64,000 bases of DNA. Source: Amaranthus tricolor (taxonomy: Eukaryota; Streptophyta; Magnoliopsida; Caryophyllales; Amaranthaceae). A model generated the notes under the pieces. That model made no database searches and was not told the origin of the DNA. It saw only the letters and a list, made by a program, of their open reading frames with translations. The stretch covers positions 22,606,727-22,670,726 of the forward strand of contig NC_080051.1 in the NCBI RefSeq assembly GCF_026212465.1. Direction: 5' to 3'. Both the position numbers and the translations under genes were made by a program. Below are positions 45,640 to 58,400 of this stretch, one piece after another (positions within the stretch are counted from its first letter, which is position 1; each line of letters starts with the position of its first letter).

Positions 45640-48229
45640 AGATTAAACTTAATGTTGATCAACTACCCATAACTTTTCGGGATAATTATAATACTTACCC
45701 GAAAAATTTATTTACCCATGTTGAGAATAAATTAAACATTTCATAAACATATACAAGTGATTTTTAAACATGAAGTACAAGTTAGATAACTTGTTACATA
45801 TACAATAATTTTACCCAAACCTTAAACTATATTAGATAAACCTTTCTTACACCATAATAGACCAAATTGAGGACAAAAACCACCTCAAATCAGCCCCAAA
45901 CAGCAGTCCCATATGGCTGTCACCTACCCCCTTTTAGCTCTTTGTTTACTTACATACTCAAGCAAATTGTTCTATTCAAAACCCCCTTTGTTCCACCCAA
46001 AGCTTGTGCATCATTACAAGCATGCAAGAGGCAAATATTAGAAGCAAAAACACTTCATTTTCAGACCATTTTATTCTGCCATAATCCCCAACAAATTGCT
46101 CCCAAATTCATCCAAAAACAAACACTAGAATCCTTCAAAATTTTAACTACTAAAACACCTTCTTTTCTCATCAAATCTTCTTCAAAAATCCAACTAAAAC
46201 TTTTGAAAATTTATGTTTATAAACTCAAATCTCCCATAAAAATAATCTTCATCTTAATAGCTTTCCATAAACACCAAACTTGAAGAAATCCACCAAGTAT
46301 AGAGTAAGATATGATCATTTCTTTATTCCACTAGTTTTTGTTAAAACTTGTTCATGTAAAACATTTTTTTTACATGAATCTTTCTATAACTAAGATCATT
46401 ATAAAATGAGTATTTTATCTTTTAACTAAGAAAATCATCACTTATAAATCTATAAAAATAGGCCATAATAAAAAGTAAGAAGATGTATTTCCACAAACAT
46501 ATAAATTTTGTTACTTAAAGAATTCAAGTAAAATTATGGGACTTAACTAAGTATGTTGCTCAACATAATAAGTATACTCCAAATATGTTAAAATCATCAC
46601 AAGTATTAGTCTAACAACTCTAACTAGGGAAAGTTAAGTGCATGTAAGAAATCCAAAATTATTATTGATTTTTAGATGAATGCAATATGTTTAGTTGAAG
46701 AGTTGGAGATAAGACTTGAAGGGCAAGAACCCGAAGTTAGAACCTCGTCTAAGAATGCGTAGGAGCTTACGGAATAATTATATAGGCTTGGAATCGAGGT
46801 ATGTCACATGGGTGATTTTTAAAGGATTTAAGAACAAGTAGGAAAAGTTTGTGTATAAACTTGTTTTTAAAAAATAAAATTCCCAAAGAAAAGTTCTTAA
46901 ATCTTGAAAAACGATATCAAAATGATAATTTTGAGAATGGAATAATTTATTACATGTATTATTATTGTGGGCATCATGCATGGTTATTTTATAAATTGTT
47001 GTATGTTTAAAGGCATGTTTAACACTACTTTGTGAAAGTTATTGTGGTGGAAAAGATTATATGAACTTTGAAAATATTTGAAATTCATTTTAAAAGAAAT
47101 TTCCAGTAGCTATATGTTAAGAAAATCTCTTGAATACTTTTTGTTGCAATTATTCGTTAAATTGATATTTTAATAGATTTTAAGGTGTTAAATACTCTTA
47201 TTATAAAACATTGTATTAGATAAACTCTTCATCATCAAAAATAATTAATAAAAATATATTATAATGTCTCCGATTTGGCCAGAATATGTTTAGTTTGGAA
47301 TTTTTTCATGATTTTTGAATAATCGTTAAATTGTTTAACGGTAAATTGTAAAATGTTAAAATATAAAATAATTACCAAAAAAATACATATGGACTTGAAA
47401 TTTTTATCACATACTTATATGGATATTAGGTAAAATTGACAAAAGTTTGGGAAGGTTTCGTTGACATTTAAGGACCTTAATAATTTTTACTCGGTTATTA
47501 ATAATTGGTAAGATTGAAAACGATAAAATATAAAATAAATACTAAATGACGTCTTTTGGACATAAAACTTTTATGAGACACTTATATAAACAGTAAATAC
47601 ATATTAAAAAATTTATATGGATTTTTGTGACCATATATGGACTTAAATAAATTTTATTCCGTTTATCGGTAAAATAACGATATTAATTATTGAAATGATT
47701 TTTAATGGTTATTTAAAATTTTATACCCCTTAAAATAGCTTCTTGAACATCATATAATTTTTATAGTATTTGATTCGGACTCAAATAATTTTAAACCTAT
47801 TTTATTCTATTTATCGATAAAATGTCTATACAAAATAATAAAACATCATAAATGACTTTTATAAGTTCAAATGGCCTAATAAACATGTTATATGACTTCT
47901 GGAACTTTGGTATAATTTTATAAAATATATTATTAATTATTTACTAATTTATCAAGTTAATAGAAAATGGCTATTTATTAAAAGGTGTAATATTGTTAAT
48001 TAAATTAGGGTATAAATAGACCTATATCAAAAATTTATAATTATATTAATAACATACTGCCTCATAGTATAAAATAATTTTAACTTAGATGGTTTATAAA
48101 TTTTACGGATTTAAGACACCATTTAAATAACGGTAAATACCTAAATTGTCAAAAATAATTGTAAGATAGTTATAAATTCGCATAACCAATTATAATATGA
48201 CGGAACAACCTTAAATTCATTTTAAATAA
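45640..48229. mobile_element. Gypsy-like LTR fragment
   Basis: A 138-codon ORF at 45867-46283 lies in a C/A-rich block typical of long plant LTRs, and 46680-46830 (ACTTGAAGGGCAAGAACCCG, then AATTATATAGGCTTGG) resembles chromovirus LTR sequence. No gag or pol is present. The hAT element at 48238 is inserted in it, and it resumes at 51517-51650. The family assignment rests on recall of LTR style and is tentative. Confidence 0.45.
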
Positions 48230-48246
48230 GGTATTACTAGGCATGG

Positions 48247-48602
48247 CCACGGGGCGGGTTACCCGGAACCGAACCGGTCCCGAACCGCTTGGAACCGGAA
48301 CCGGAACCGGAACCGTTTGCGACAGGTTCCGAACCGCCCCGAACCGCGAAACCGTGAAACCGCCGGAAAAAAGTCGCCGGAACCGTGAAACCGCCGGAAA
48401 AAACCGTCGTGAACCGGGCCAAAAAACCCGCGGGTTGGAACCGGAACCGGTCCGGGAGAACCGGTCCAACGGTTCCATGGAACCGGTTCTGGAACCGGAA
48501 CCGGGACCGGTCCGGTTGAACCGGCTCAACGGTTCCATGGAACCGGAACCGGGACCGGTCCGGTTGAACCGGCCCACCGGTTCCATGGAACCGTTGAGCC
48601 AA
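48247..48602. repeat. Left subterminal GGAACCG array of the hAT element
   Basis: Several dozen overlapping copies of GGAACCG and CCGGAACCGG with spacer variation, much higher in GC than the surrounding AT-rich DNA. The right counterpart is at 51305-51495. In hAT elements subterminal repeats bind transposase. ORFs through this array on both strands are by-products of the repeat. Confidence 0.9.
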
Positions 48603-48848
48603 ACTAGCCGTTAGAGAGCCGTTAGAGAGCCGTTGGAATCCATCCTATAAATACTCATCACTTTCAATCATTTTCATTCACAACTCATCTCTTCTCCTAC
48701 TCTCTCTACTTAATTCTTTAATTACGCAATTATTCTCTTAATTACATAATTAGTCTTCTAATTATTTCTTAATTTAGTTAGTTACATAATTAATCATTTA
48801 TTTATTTCTTAATTCTATATTTCTATTTTTACTTCTATACTATCAATC

Positions 48849-50956
48849 ATGTCTTCATTTTTGAAAAAAGCCACAAAAAAAGTTACTAAAGTGGCAAAAT
48901 CATTAGGAGGTTCCAGTTCCTCCAAAAGAAAGGCCACTTCTACTCCGTCGGTATCAACAACACCCTCCATTAGTAATTATAATTATGAACCTAATTATCC
49001 GGAAGGGTACGACCCGGAGTTACATCAATATGCAGAAGAAGTGGAAAAAGATATACAAATTGAAGAAGAAGAAGAACAAGAAGAAGAACCAACGACCCCA
49101 ATTGGGGTACATATATCTCGACAGTCATCAACAAGATCAGATGAAGAACAAGGAGAACAACAACAACAAAGACAAGCTCGTGGTAAACGAGTCAATTTCC
49201 AAACTATCGGTTAGTTTTATAATTTTATTCTTCAAATTAATTAAACTTTAAATTATTTATTTATTTAATTATAGTTTTATAATTTTAAATTATTTATTTA
49301 GATGAAGATGAACCAGTAAGACAACCTTTTCCGGCAATGCCACCTTCTAGTGGTAGAGCTGTTTCACATGTGTGGTCGTATTTCACAAAAGAACCAACCG
49401 AGAATCCAGATATGTTCCTATGCACTTGTCAAATTTGTGAAAGTCAAGGAGTAAAGCCCTTAGTTTCATACAATTTCGCCAGAGGTAAATACTTTTTAAG
49501 TTTTTTATACATACATAATACATTCATACATTATATATTCATATTTTATAAACATTTATTTATTGTGTTTTGTGAATACGTGTTAGGTGGTGGAACGGGA
49601 TCTTTTAACAAACATTTGGCAAAGAAGCATGGAATCACAAAAGAAACTCATGCATCAAGCGGCAGCGGGACCACAAGTGGAAGCCGACAGACACAATGGG
49701 ACATTCCCAACACAGGTATGCCTTTTAGATATAATCGTAATGACATGATTGATGAATTTTCTAGGTATGTAATTTGCGATGAATTGCCTTTTAACCACGG
49801 TGAAAGTAGGGCATATGAGCGTCTCACTAGACAACAATTGCAACCACAATTTAGAGCAATCCCTAGGAACACTCTTAAAAGACGAACAATTAAATTATAC
49901 GAATCAATGCGCTATGACCTAGTTGAAATGTTTAAATCGTTTAATGGTAGGGTTAGCATAACAACTGACATATGGTCTGCTCCCCCACATTTAGAATCTT
50001 ATATGTGTGTAACAGCACACTGGATAGATCGAAATTGGATTATTCAAAAAAGAATAATTGCTTTTGAGACTATGCCAGAAAGACACACCGGCGAAAACAT
50101 AAAATATAGATTAATAGAGATATGTAGGGAATGGAACTTATTAGATAAAATATTTTGTTGTTCAACAGATAATGCAACCGCAAACATAAAATGTATAGAA
50201 CTTTTATTTAACGAACCCGCCTTTAGTTTAATCCTTGGGGGTAGCTTATTACACATACGTTGTTGTGCGCACATAGTTAACTTATCTTGTCAAGTAGGTA
50301 TAAAACAATTAAGTGAATTATTAGAACCAATTAGGGATATAGTAAAATGGCTTAGGATCGGAAAGATTAAAAGAAGATATAAACAATTATGTGACCAATA
50401 CCAACTTAAAAAAGTGTATTGGTCATTAGATACTCCTACACGTTGGGGGTCAACGAACGATTTATTAAGAAAGGCGATTGCTTATCGCCCAGTAATAACA
50501 CAACTATATAGTGAGTGTACAGATAGTTTCATAGCTGATGAAACTTGGGAATTAGCAATAGGTGTACATAACATATTAGAAGCGTATGACCACGCGACTA
50601 AGATTTTTTCTTATGTTTATGAACCGAACGTTCACTTAGTAATAAGTGAATGTATTACTATTTTTTATCACCTGCTTAAACATACACAAGAAGATACTAA
50701 CCCACAATTAAGGCCGATTCTTGCTGAAATGATGGAAAAATGGAAATCATATTTTACCGATTTTCCTTACATTTATGGAATCGCAACCATTTTGGACCCA
50801 CGTTTTAAAACCGAGGTCCTAACCAAAGTAATAGGATTTTATTATCAAGCGTTAGATCCATGGATGATGATGGATACAACTTCATCATCGTCAGGAGGAG
50901 AGTCAGCGGAAGCATCTAATCAATATCAACCACATGATGATGACGAAGACGAATAG
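48849..50956 (+). CDS. hAT transposase, C-terminally truncated (BED zinc finger, RNase H-like core)
   Basis: Exons 48849-49209, 49302-49484 and 49587-50956 give 637 residues with phases matching. The second intron is 102 nt and open in frame, so an unspliced reading is also possible. The N-terminus is Lys-rich then acidic. A BED-type finger follows (VWSYFTKE, CTCQIC, FNKHLAKKHG). The RNase H-like core shows TTDIWSAP with the first catalytic Asp, CSTDNATANI with the second, and H--CCAHIVNLSCQ, then TRWGSTNDLLRKA and ILDPRFK. The protein then turns into an acidic Ser-rich tail and stops. The usual hATC dimerisation block, which also carries the third catalytic residue (Glu572 in Hermes), is absent. 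The gene is probably defective as a transposase but could still bind DNA. Confidence 0.92.
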
Positions 50957-51024
50957 GATCAATCCGACAAGCGACAACGATGAATCAACACTCAACAACT
51001 ATAAATAAAAGGTATGACAAAGAA

Positions 51025-51057
51025 CTACGTGGGCTTTGATTCCTTCGGGATACGTAG
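51025..51057 (+). other. Hairpin-forming sequence downstream of the transposase stop
   Basis: CTACGT (51025-51030) pairs with ACGTAG (51052-51057) and ATTCC with GGGAT inside, leaving an 8-nt bulge and a TTC loop. It lies 69 bp past the stop codon and may be part of the transposon 3' UTR. The function is unknown. Confidence 0.4.
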
Positions 51058-51655
51058 GCAGCTTAGTATTCATTTGGGTACTAGGTTCAAGTCCATTTTC
51101 TCCCTCTTTTTTTATTAATCATCTTTATCGACATTATCATTGATTCGTTTCTTATTAATTAATTTTTTTCCATTCATTTTAGTAAATATTTCAATAACGA
51201 TGACAACTTGACATGCAATGAATTTCGCTAATAATCAAGTAATCATCAAAGGTACGTCCGCGATATTATAGTATTTTTTTATTATACAAAAATTTAAAGA
51301 AAAAATTAAAATGGAACCGATGGTCCGACCCGCCCGTCCCGTGAGTTGGAACCGCCGGAACCGCCTCATGAACCGCTAAGGAACCGTTTGGAACCGCCCG
51401 GAACCGGAACCGTTCGCGACAGGTTCCAAATGGAACCGGAACCGGGTGGAACCGGAACCGGATGGAACCGGAACGGAACCGGACCAACCCGGACCGTGGC
51501 CATGCCTAGGTATTACAATGACTTGATTAATTTGGGCCTTGTTGGAGAATTAATATGTATTTTGCAAATCAATTATTGATTTTATTACTGGCAAAACTAG
51601 TTCGTATTTAAGAAAATAGTGTTTCATGAAATTTTATGTCTTAATGATTTTATAC

Positions 51656-52909
51656 TGTAACATCCGATTTTTTTTTAAAAAAATAAATAAATAAACTAGT
51701 TCGTTCAACTATGCATTTTTATCTCTACTTTTATTAAAAAATAATTTTTTATATAAAATTCAAATTCTAAATTCAAATTCTAACTCTTTAAAAATATTTA
51801 GCTTAATTAATCATAAAAGACAAATTAAGGAAATTAAAGAATAATATTGTTACACATTGGTTTAAGTAAGAACAATTATACAAAAAAAAGTTATCTACGG
51901 GAGAAAAATTATATTAAGATTCAACCCAAAATTAGCTTAATAGATACCATCATTATTTTATTTATAAAAAAAAACGGATACCGGGTACCCGGTTTCCAAA
52001 AATATGTGACCCGGATCCGGATTATCCGCTTTGCAAAAACCTGGTAAATTATTCGGTTTTGAAAACCGGATCGGATATTTCGGATCGGGTTTTTTTGCAC
52101 ACCCCTAGCGGGTACATATGCCACAGCAAATGTTGTGTGCGTGATTAAACAGCTCACCAATGTTTAGCGCGTATTGTTCACAATACCATTATGTTACACT
52201 TGCCGGACATGTCGCGAACGGTAGACCGACTACTAAACGATTCACAGGATGACTCACAAAGTACCCATGTAAACTTATGATATGAGTTTGAAATTGATTT
52301 GGATCCATTTTGAGATATTATGATTTATGATGAAAAATGAGAATTTGAAATGACTATAGAGCCATTGAACTGGATTTGAATGATAATATGATTTATCAAA
52401 TGAAAAAGCATATTTCAAAATGAATTTACTCAAATCAAAAAGGTTTTAATAACTTGTTTGACGGACACTAGTGTGTTTATACTCAACCTTTTTGCTGATA
52501 CTATACTTTATATGTTTTTCCAAAGGTTTTGTTTTTAGAGTAAACCCCTATGACACCTCGACGGAGAATGGATATGCGAACAGAAGATGAACCCGTGTTG
52601 GAGTATGACTCCCCTTTTGTTTAGATCTCTTTATTGTATTTGAGAGACTATTAGTTTAGTTGTTTAGATTTAGACTATTTTAAAGATGTAATTTAAACTT
52701 TGGACTTATTTCGATTTGGTTGTAATTTTCCTATATTTTAGACAATTAAGACTTCTGTTATATTGCTTTGGTTTGGTTCAAGTATTTTACTTGGATATTG
52801 GTTTGACTTTTAAGTAACCCCTTATTTGTGTTGGCAAAAGTAAATTTCCGCTTGATTAATACTAAATTCCAATTAATGTTTGCCTTCATAATTCGAGACG
52901 GTTACATTT
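51656..52909. mobile_element. Gypsy-like solo LTR with an internal hAT end
   Basis: It begins TGTAACATCCGATTTTTT and ends ATTCGAGACGGTTACA, inverted TGTAAC/GTTACA termini like those of chromovirus LTRs. Around 52180-52280 (ACACTTGCCGGACATGTCGC) and 52540-52620 are blocks I associate with these LTRs. No 5-bp duplication is visible. Between about 51965 and 52107 a foreign stretch with CGGATCCGGAT-type words ends in TTTTTTGCACACCCCTA, a hAT-type terminus. Confidence 0.5.
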
Positions 52910-53855
52910 TCTTTTGATATTTGTAGCATTGCAAGAGCAAGAGGTATTCAAAATAGATCCGATGATCCAATTATCACCCGATCTTATAATCAAATTCGAT
53001 TTGCCCCAACTTAAAAATTGATTCACAATTATTTAAATACCAATGTAGATACAAGATTTGATTTTAAATCAACTCAAAATCAGTGCAATAACTCAAATGA
53101 ATACCTCTACATATTCACGTTCCAACAAATTTAAAACGAATATGGTTTAATCCATATTGCTACAAGTTACATGGGTAACATATTAGCAACCTGACAAGCT
53201 AACACAAAATAAACTAAACAGAGGACGTCTCCACCATCCGTTACTATTTGCGACCTTTTTCCTCCCAAATACTACATACCAACTTAATGGGAGAAATTTG
53301 CAAATTAAATAAGACAACGTAACTTACTTTTGAAGAATTCTTGGGATGCAACAATTAAGGGTGGTTTTCTAAAAAGTATAAGATTTTCAGTTGTATAGAA
53401 CTCTTAATTTAAGGGCCTTAAATATTAATTGACATAAATTTATACAATCTTTGACTTAGTTTAAATACTTGTTTTTAGGCTCTAAAAATATGAAAAAATA
53501 TAAAATAAACGAAATCAGTAATATCAGAGTGTATTTTGGGCCGCCCCCATGCGACATGTAATTGCTTCATAGTGTTAAGATTCTTGTAAATAGAGGGAGA
53601 AAAAACCAATTTAACATCAAAGGGATGAACTTGGTAAAGAGTACTATAAACTATGTTACTTAGACTCTTCATTTTGCTTCACGTATCTGTGTTCAATTCT
53701 TAATGGTTGGACATTGGTATAGCATTTAGACTCTTCATTTTAGACGTTAAATTGAATATTTAGACTTATCTGCTACTTGAAAACATTGTAGTATCCTGAC
53801 ATGGTACTCGAGTCCGAGTAATAACATAGACTATAAAAGATGAAGATGCATTGGA
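52910..53855. other. Intergenic DNA without recognisable content
   Basis: AT-rich sequence between the solo LTR and the OVATE-family gene. Nothing coding or repetitive stands out. The part nearest 53855 is presumably the 3' UTR of that gene. Confidence 0.5.
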
Positions 53856-54629
53856 CTATAACTCTGTTGAGGTACTTGTCTCTTGAGTGCTCTCATTTTC
53901 TTGAGAGGAAGAAAGCATGTCCTTGCACAACTCCCCATAGAACCTACACACCAAATCAATGAAAACTGGACTCTTCAAATTCCCCCAACAATACAGAAGC
54001 TCCTCAACATCCATCAAGTCCTTAACCTTCCCTTCTTCAACGATCATCTCCACCAAATGATTCTCGAAACTCTTGCACATGTCTTCATCCTCCTCAAGAT
54101 CATCCGAGCTCTCTTTCTTACTGTCATCACTTATCCTTACATACCCCGGTGTTATAGGTGAAGGGAACGGCTCCTTAGCATGTCCACCTTCTGATGGACT
54201 TACACTTCTAGGATCCCCCATGGTTTGATCGGTTCCTTCACTATCCGTGTCTTTAGTCTTTCTTAGGGAGAATAGAACTGTTAGAAGTTCAGCAATGCGT
54301 ACCTTTTTTATGGGTTTTTTGGCAGATTGAGCGTGTTTCTTCCTGCGAAAACGTTTCTTGAATTTAGAGAGAGAAGGGCGGCTTTTCCTCAATCGGAATT
54401 TATTCTTGGGACGGCAACGAGGGAATCTAAAAGCTTTAATGGAGAATGGTTTTCTGAACCTGACAACTTTCGTTCTGAGTTTGGGTTTAGTGCGACGTTT
54501 AGGCATTCGAAATGTAGGAGTCCTTGAAGAGAATGAAGGTTTTTCAAAATTATGCTTAAACATGGATAAAAGTTTACTACAAGGCTCAATCACCTTAGCT
54601 TTGAAGTGAAACAATGTCTTTAGTTTCAT
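53856..54629 (-). CDS. OFP17: OVATE family protein (OFP17-like), 257 aa, intronless
   Basis: The single exon starts with MKLKTLFHFKAKVIEP. The first 120 residues are very basic (many Arg/Lys-Phe/Pro pairs) and could direct nuclear localisation. A Ser/acidic linker follows, then the OVATE domain at residues 185-239 with FENHLVEMIVEEGK, DLMDVEELLYCW and VFIDLVCRFYGELCKD. The motif DLMDVEELLYCW and the short basic protein fit the OFP17 branch as I remember it. OVATE proteins are plant transcriptional repressors that interact with KNOX/BELL homeodomain proteins and affect organ shape; the precise role here is inferred from family only. Confidence 0.8.
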   Translation of the reverse strand: MKLKTLFHFKAKVIEPCSKLLSMFKHNFEKPSFSSRTPTFRMPKRRTKPKLRTKVVRFRKPFSIKAFRFPRCRPKNKFRLRKSRPSLSKFKKRFRRKKHAQSAKKPIKKVRIAELLTVLFSLRKTKDTDSEGTDQTMGDPRSVSPSEGGHAKEPFPSPITPGYVRISDDSKKESSDDLEEDEDMCKSFENHLVEMIVEEGKVKDLMDVEELLYCWGNLKSPVFIDLVCRFYGELCKDMLSSSQENESTQETSTSTEL

Positions 54630-55048
54630 TTTCTAAGATCCCGATTCAGAACGCAATGATTTTTGAATGGAGAAAGATGGGATCGGCGCATTCAAAAGAC
54701 GAATGGTAAAGGGAAAGAAAGGGATATGATGTTGTGGTATGGTGGTTTGAATCTCTTAGGTTATCCCAAAATTTGAAGGATAGGTAGATAATACTGAGGC
54801 ACACGTCTAAAAAGCTTCAGAAAAGTGGCATCCCATGAACTGAACTCTTAAAAGAATAGTAGTATTCTACTTCATATGATTCTACCTACACCAACCAGAA
54901 ATGAGAAATACATATTTTGGGGTACCAGTCATCCTAGCTGACCACCCACTAAACCTTAAGTTGACTATGTCATCCTCCCTCCAAATTTGAGCAAATGTCT
55001 CATTTGAGCTTTGTACAAATATAAAGGCAAAATAATATAAAGGTGTCA

Positions 55049-55093
<45 letters not shown>

Positions 55094-55455
55094 AGAACGT
55101 GGATAGTGAAAATGTACAAGGGTATATCATTACATCCTTAGACCAAAAAACTGCCTCTTGATTATCTCAGGTTTATACATCTCAAAAAATCGATCCCGTC
55201 CCCGGGTACTTCGACCAACAGAAATTATTCAATAGAAGTAGTAGTCTGATATAGCTCAATAGCTATATGCTATAAAACCTCAATTTACAAAAAGCAACAG
55301 GACATTCACTGTTAAGGATTTCAATTGGTGGGTTTTTAAGCAAGAAAAAGTAAATCAGGCATACAATACAATGCCTGAGCTATCTCTATTCAACAGAAAG
55401 GTAATAGGTCGAATTAAAAACTGATTTTTCACCTGGGTATAGGTCATGAACGAAT
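54630..55455. other. Intergenic DNA with a poly(A) tract
   Basis: It holds the upstream region of the OVATE-family gene (from 54630) and the downstream region of the ferredoxin gene (to 55455). An uninterrupted A35 run is at 55058-55092. No gene is visible. Confidence 0.7.
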
Positions 55456-58400
55456 CTAATGAGGTTTTGGTTTGTATCCATCAACTGCAAAATTTCTGGT
55501 GGCCACTGGCAAAGCCAGTCGAATTCCGTCTAATTCAGGCTTTGCTTCAATTTGGCAACCCAGACGAGACCTAAACAAGAAATTTAATGAGGGCTAGAAC
55601 AGAAGAGTTCTTAAGACTAATTGAAGAAAGTAGTAATTAGTAAGGACGATTTACTCACGTTTCTGTAAGCCCAAAAGCAAGATCCAACATGTCATTTTCC
55701 TCGTCGGATGGCTCTGGCAGTTTGTTGTAGTAGTCCACATCCTGAAAAAGGAACCAAGTTAAAAAGTTCGAAGTCATCGGAGTGATGAGGTGACACTACT
55801 CCTATACGAACCAAAAACCAAAAGTAAAGGAGATACCTTACCATTACAATTACATGACATGTGGAGCATGCACACGATCCTTCACATGCTCCTGTAAAGA
55901 CAGAAGAACACAATTTGAAAGCAATGTCGAGAGAATACTAGGAATGCTTTGTATAAGCAAATATGGATGTGCTAAATAAAGTCATTGCGAGGAAATAGAA
56001 GCCTACTAGGCTATTCAGAATGTCTTGATGGTGACGTGGAAAAATGCTTAAATCTTGTCTACTACAAAAAATATTCGAATTCAAGGACAAAAGTACGAAA
56101 ACAAGTAGATAGCTAACCTTCTAACTCAATGTCATTCGAGTGAGCAGCTTCTAACATGCTTGTGCCTACAGGAACCTTAATCTGTTTCTCTGTTCCATCC
56201 GTTTCAACAAATGTAACATTTATTCTGTACTCAAACAAGAACAGTAGATGAGTAACAGAAATGCAATTGGAGAGACAGATAGGATACTGTACACAAGGTA
56301 GAAAGAAGCATAAATACTTCCTGTCTTAACAACAAATCAAACATGGACTTCAATTACAAACATGTGAAAAGGGAAAATGCTTACGTTTGCACCTCACCCT
56401 TTCCACCCTGGGAAGGATCAACAGCAGGAGTGGTACAAAAATACCTAGGCACCTGAACAACAATCACTTGATAAGCACAACAGCGTATGAGTAGTTGTGA
56501 TAGGAAATTATTCAACCTTAACAAACTTCAAACTAAACAAATAGCAATAGAAACTAGAAAAATATTTTGTGCTCAGACGAAAGAAGTTGGCGGGAAGGAG
56601 AGGGAGAAAGAGGAAGGGGTCTATCTTCCCTAGGTTGGACAAACAATTGTATAGGAAAATATTGAGGAAATTGGTGTTTCTGCAAAACTTGAACATGTTA
56701 ATTACAACTACACAAAAAGCAGACAAACAAGATTGACCACTCCCACCATCAACGCAACATTCTTCCACACATTAAAATTGTAATTCCTCACAAGAAGTTC
56801 AAAAGGAGCAGAAGATTGCTCTAAAATATAGTAAATTGTCTGCCTCAGAAAAAAATGCCAGCAAGTTGCTGTCTTTCTAGTGATTTTAATAGCTTTGTTA
56901 ACAAATATTATCAGAAGCAGCTAAACTTGCAGAGACAATTTTGATAAGCAGAAGATAATCACAACCATTAAACAAGCAACACCATGAGAGCATACCGATA
57001 GAAAATGTGGCTTTCTTTCTCAAAATCTTCGAATTAAATAAAAGATTTTTTTTTTCAAATAAATTATGTTACTTTAGTCCTCTACCTCTACTTCCCTAGC
57101 ACAACCCAATCTCAATCAAAAAAATGAAATAAAACAATAAAATTGTCCCTCTCCCACTCTCCTCCTCCCTTTCTCATCAAAAGCTTCCATCCTAAAAATC
57201 TAAACACCCGCCTCTCATAATTCTTCTACTTCCCTTCCATTCTTAGTTGTACCTAACCTTATTATTCCCTCCCTTAATCTCTACCACATAAACAAGTAGA
57301 TAATAATCAATTACATCAATTACAAACAACTTAGTTCAATTTCGTTCATTTAATGTTGTTCAGATCAATTCTGTTGAGCTATACTCAGTGCACTTCTATC
57401 AAGTTTAGTTCACTTCTGATTCAGTTCATTTTAACTCTATCCAGTTCTTGTCCATTCATCATCACTCTTACTATCTCCTTTCACTACTTCAGTCACTTCA
57501 GTTGTTAGTAGCTCTAGAGAACAGGCCCTAAGACAGCGTGCAGGGAACATGTTTAGTGGCCACTTGCACAGGTAAATTTTGTAATTCACGAAATGAAAAG
57601 AATTTACATAACAATGCCAAAAGAACCTCAAATCATCAAAAGCTTTGCCTTAACAAATGCACAAGTTCAAGAATGAGGACTACTTTATGCTTTTGGTGCT
57701 CATTATATCAATCTTGGATAGAATATCATACATGAGTTTACCAGTTTACCCGAATAATTGCAGCAAGGATTTTGAAAATACCTGCGGAGGAGATTGAAAG
57801 AAGGTGTCTATTCTGCTAGAAGATGCATGCAAAAGTCGAATCCTAGGTGTGTATTCCAGTTGCCCTACCAAAATAATAAGCTTAATGTTAGAAGTCGGAT
57901 AGAAAACTCTGCATAAACTCATTTTAAAAATAACCCACAGAAGGTACTGTGATAACAAGCATAATTGTTTATCATAAATTTAAACTAAAATTTTATGATG
58001 TTTGATGATTGATGCTTTCTCATTGAGTTGCAAGAGCCTTTTGCTTTCCTCTCCCATTTGTTCCTAACCAGAGTAACAAAAGTTGCTAATTTCTTCACGG
58101 ATTGAAAATAAAAAAAAATAATTATCATCAGTTTTGGACTACTTTGGTACATTTTATTAGCAAAAATGTCATTTCAAATAGTGAATCAGCTAGTTTTCAC
58201 TTCTCTTACCTCATATATAAATTCAGGATTCATCCAGTAAACTTGAGCTTTACAGCCTGTTTGAAGAGAAAATAGATTGAAAGCAAGAGAAGAGAAAGAG
58301 AGCTCATTAGGAGGGTGAAGGAAACAAAAGGAACAATCTCATATCACTAGTTAAAGAGAGAATTCTTTCACAACTAAGACATACTCCCTCTATCCCTCTC

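Larger units (their letters stand above)
48238..51508 (+). mobile_element. hAT-family DNA transposon, 3271 bp
   Basis: A perfect 8-bp target duplication GGTATTAC lies at 48230-48237 and 51509-51516. The terminal inverted repeats are TAGGCATGGCCACGG and CCGTGGCCATGCCTA. GC-rich subterminal arrays of GGAACCG/CGGTTCC words occupy about 48247-48600 and 51305-51495. A spliced transposase gene lies between. The intact target duplication and TIRs argue for recent insertion; the transposase is C-terminally truncated, so independent movement is doubtful. Confidence 0.95.

Noticed and set aside
45867..46283. 138-codon plus-strand ORF
   Set aside because: It has low-complexity Lys/Pro/Ile composition, no domain, and sits in LTR-like sequence.
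48170..48614. Three long overlapping ORFs on both strands rich in Gly, Pro, Arg, Ser
   Set aside because: They only reflect the GGAACCG array, which is stop-poor in all frames. Their products are periodic low-complexity peptides and lie outside the transposase gene.
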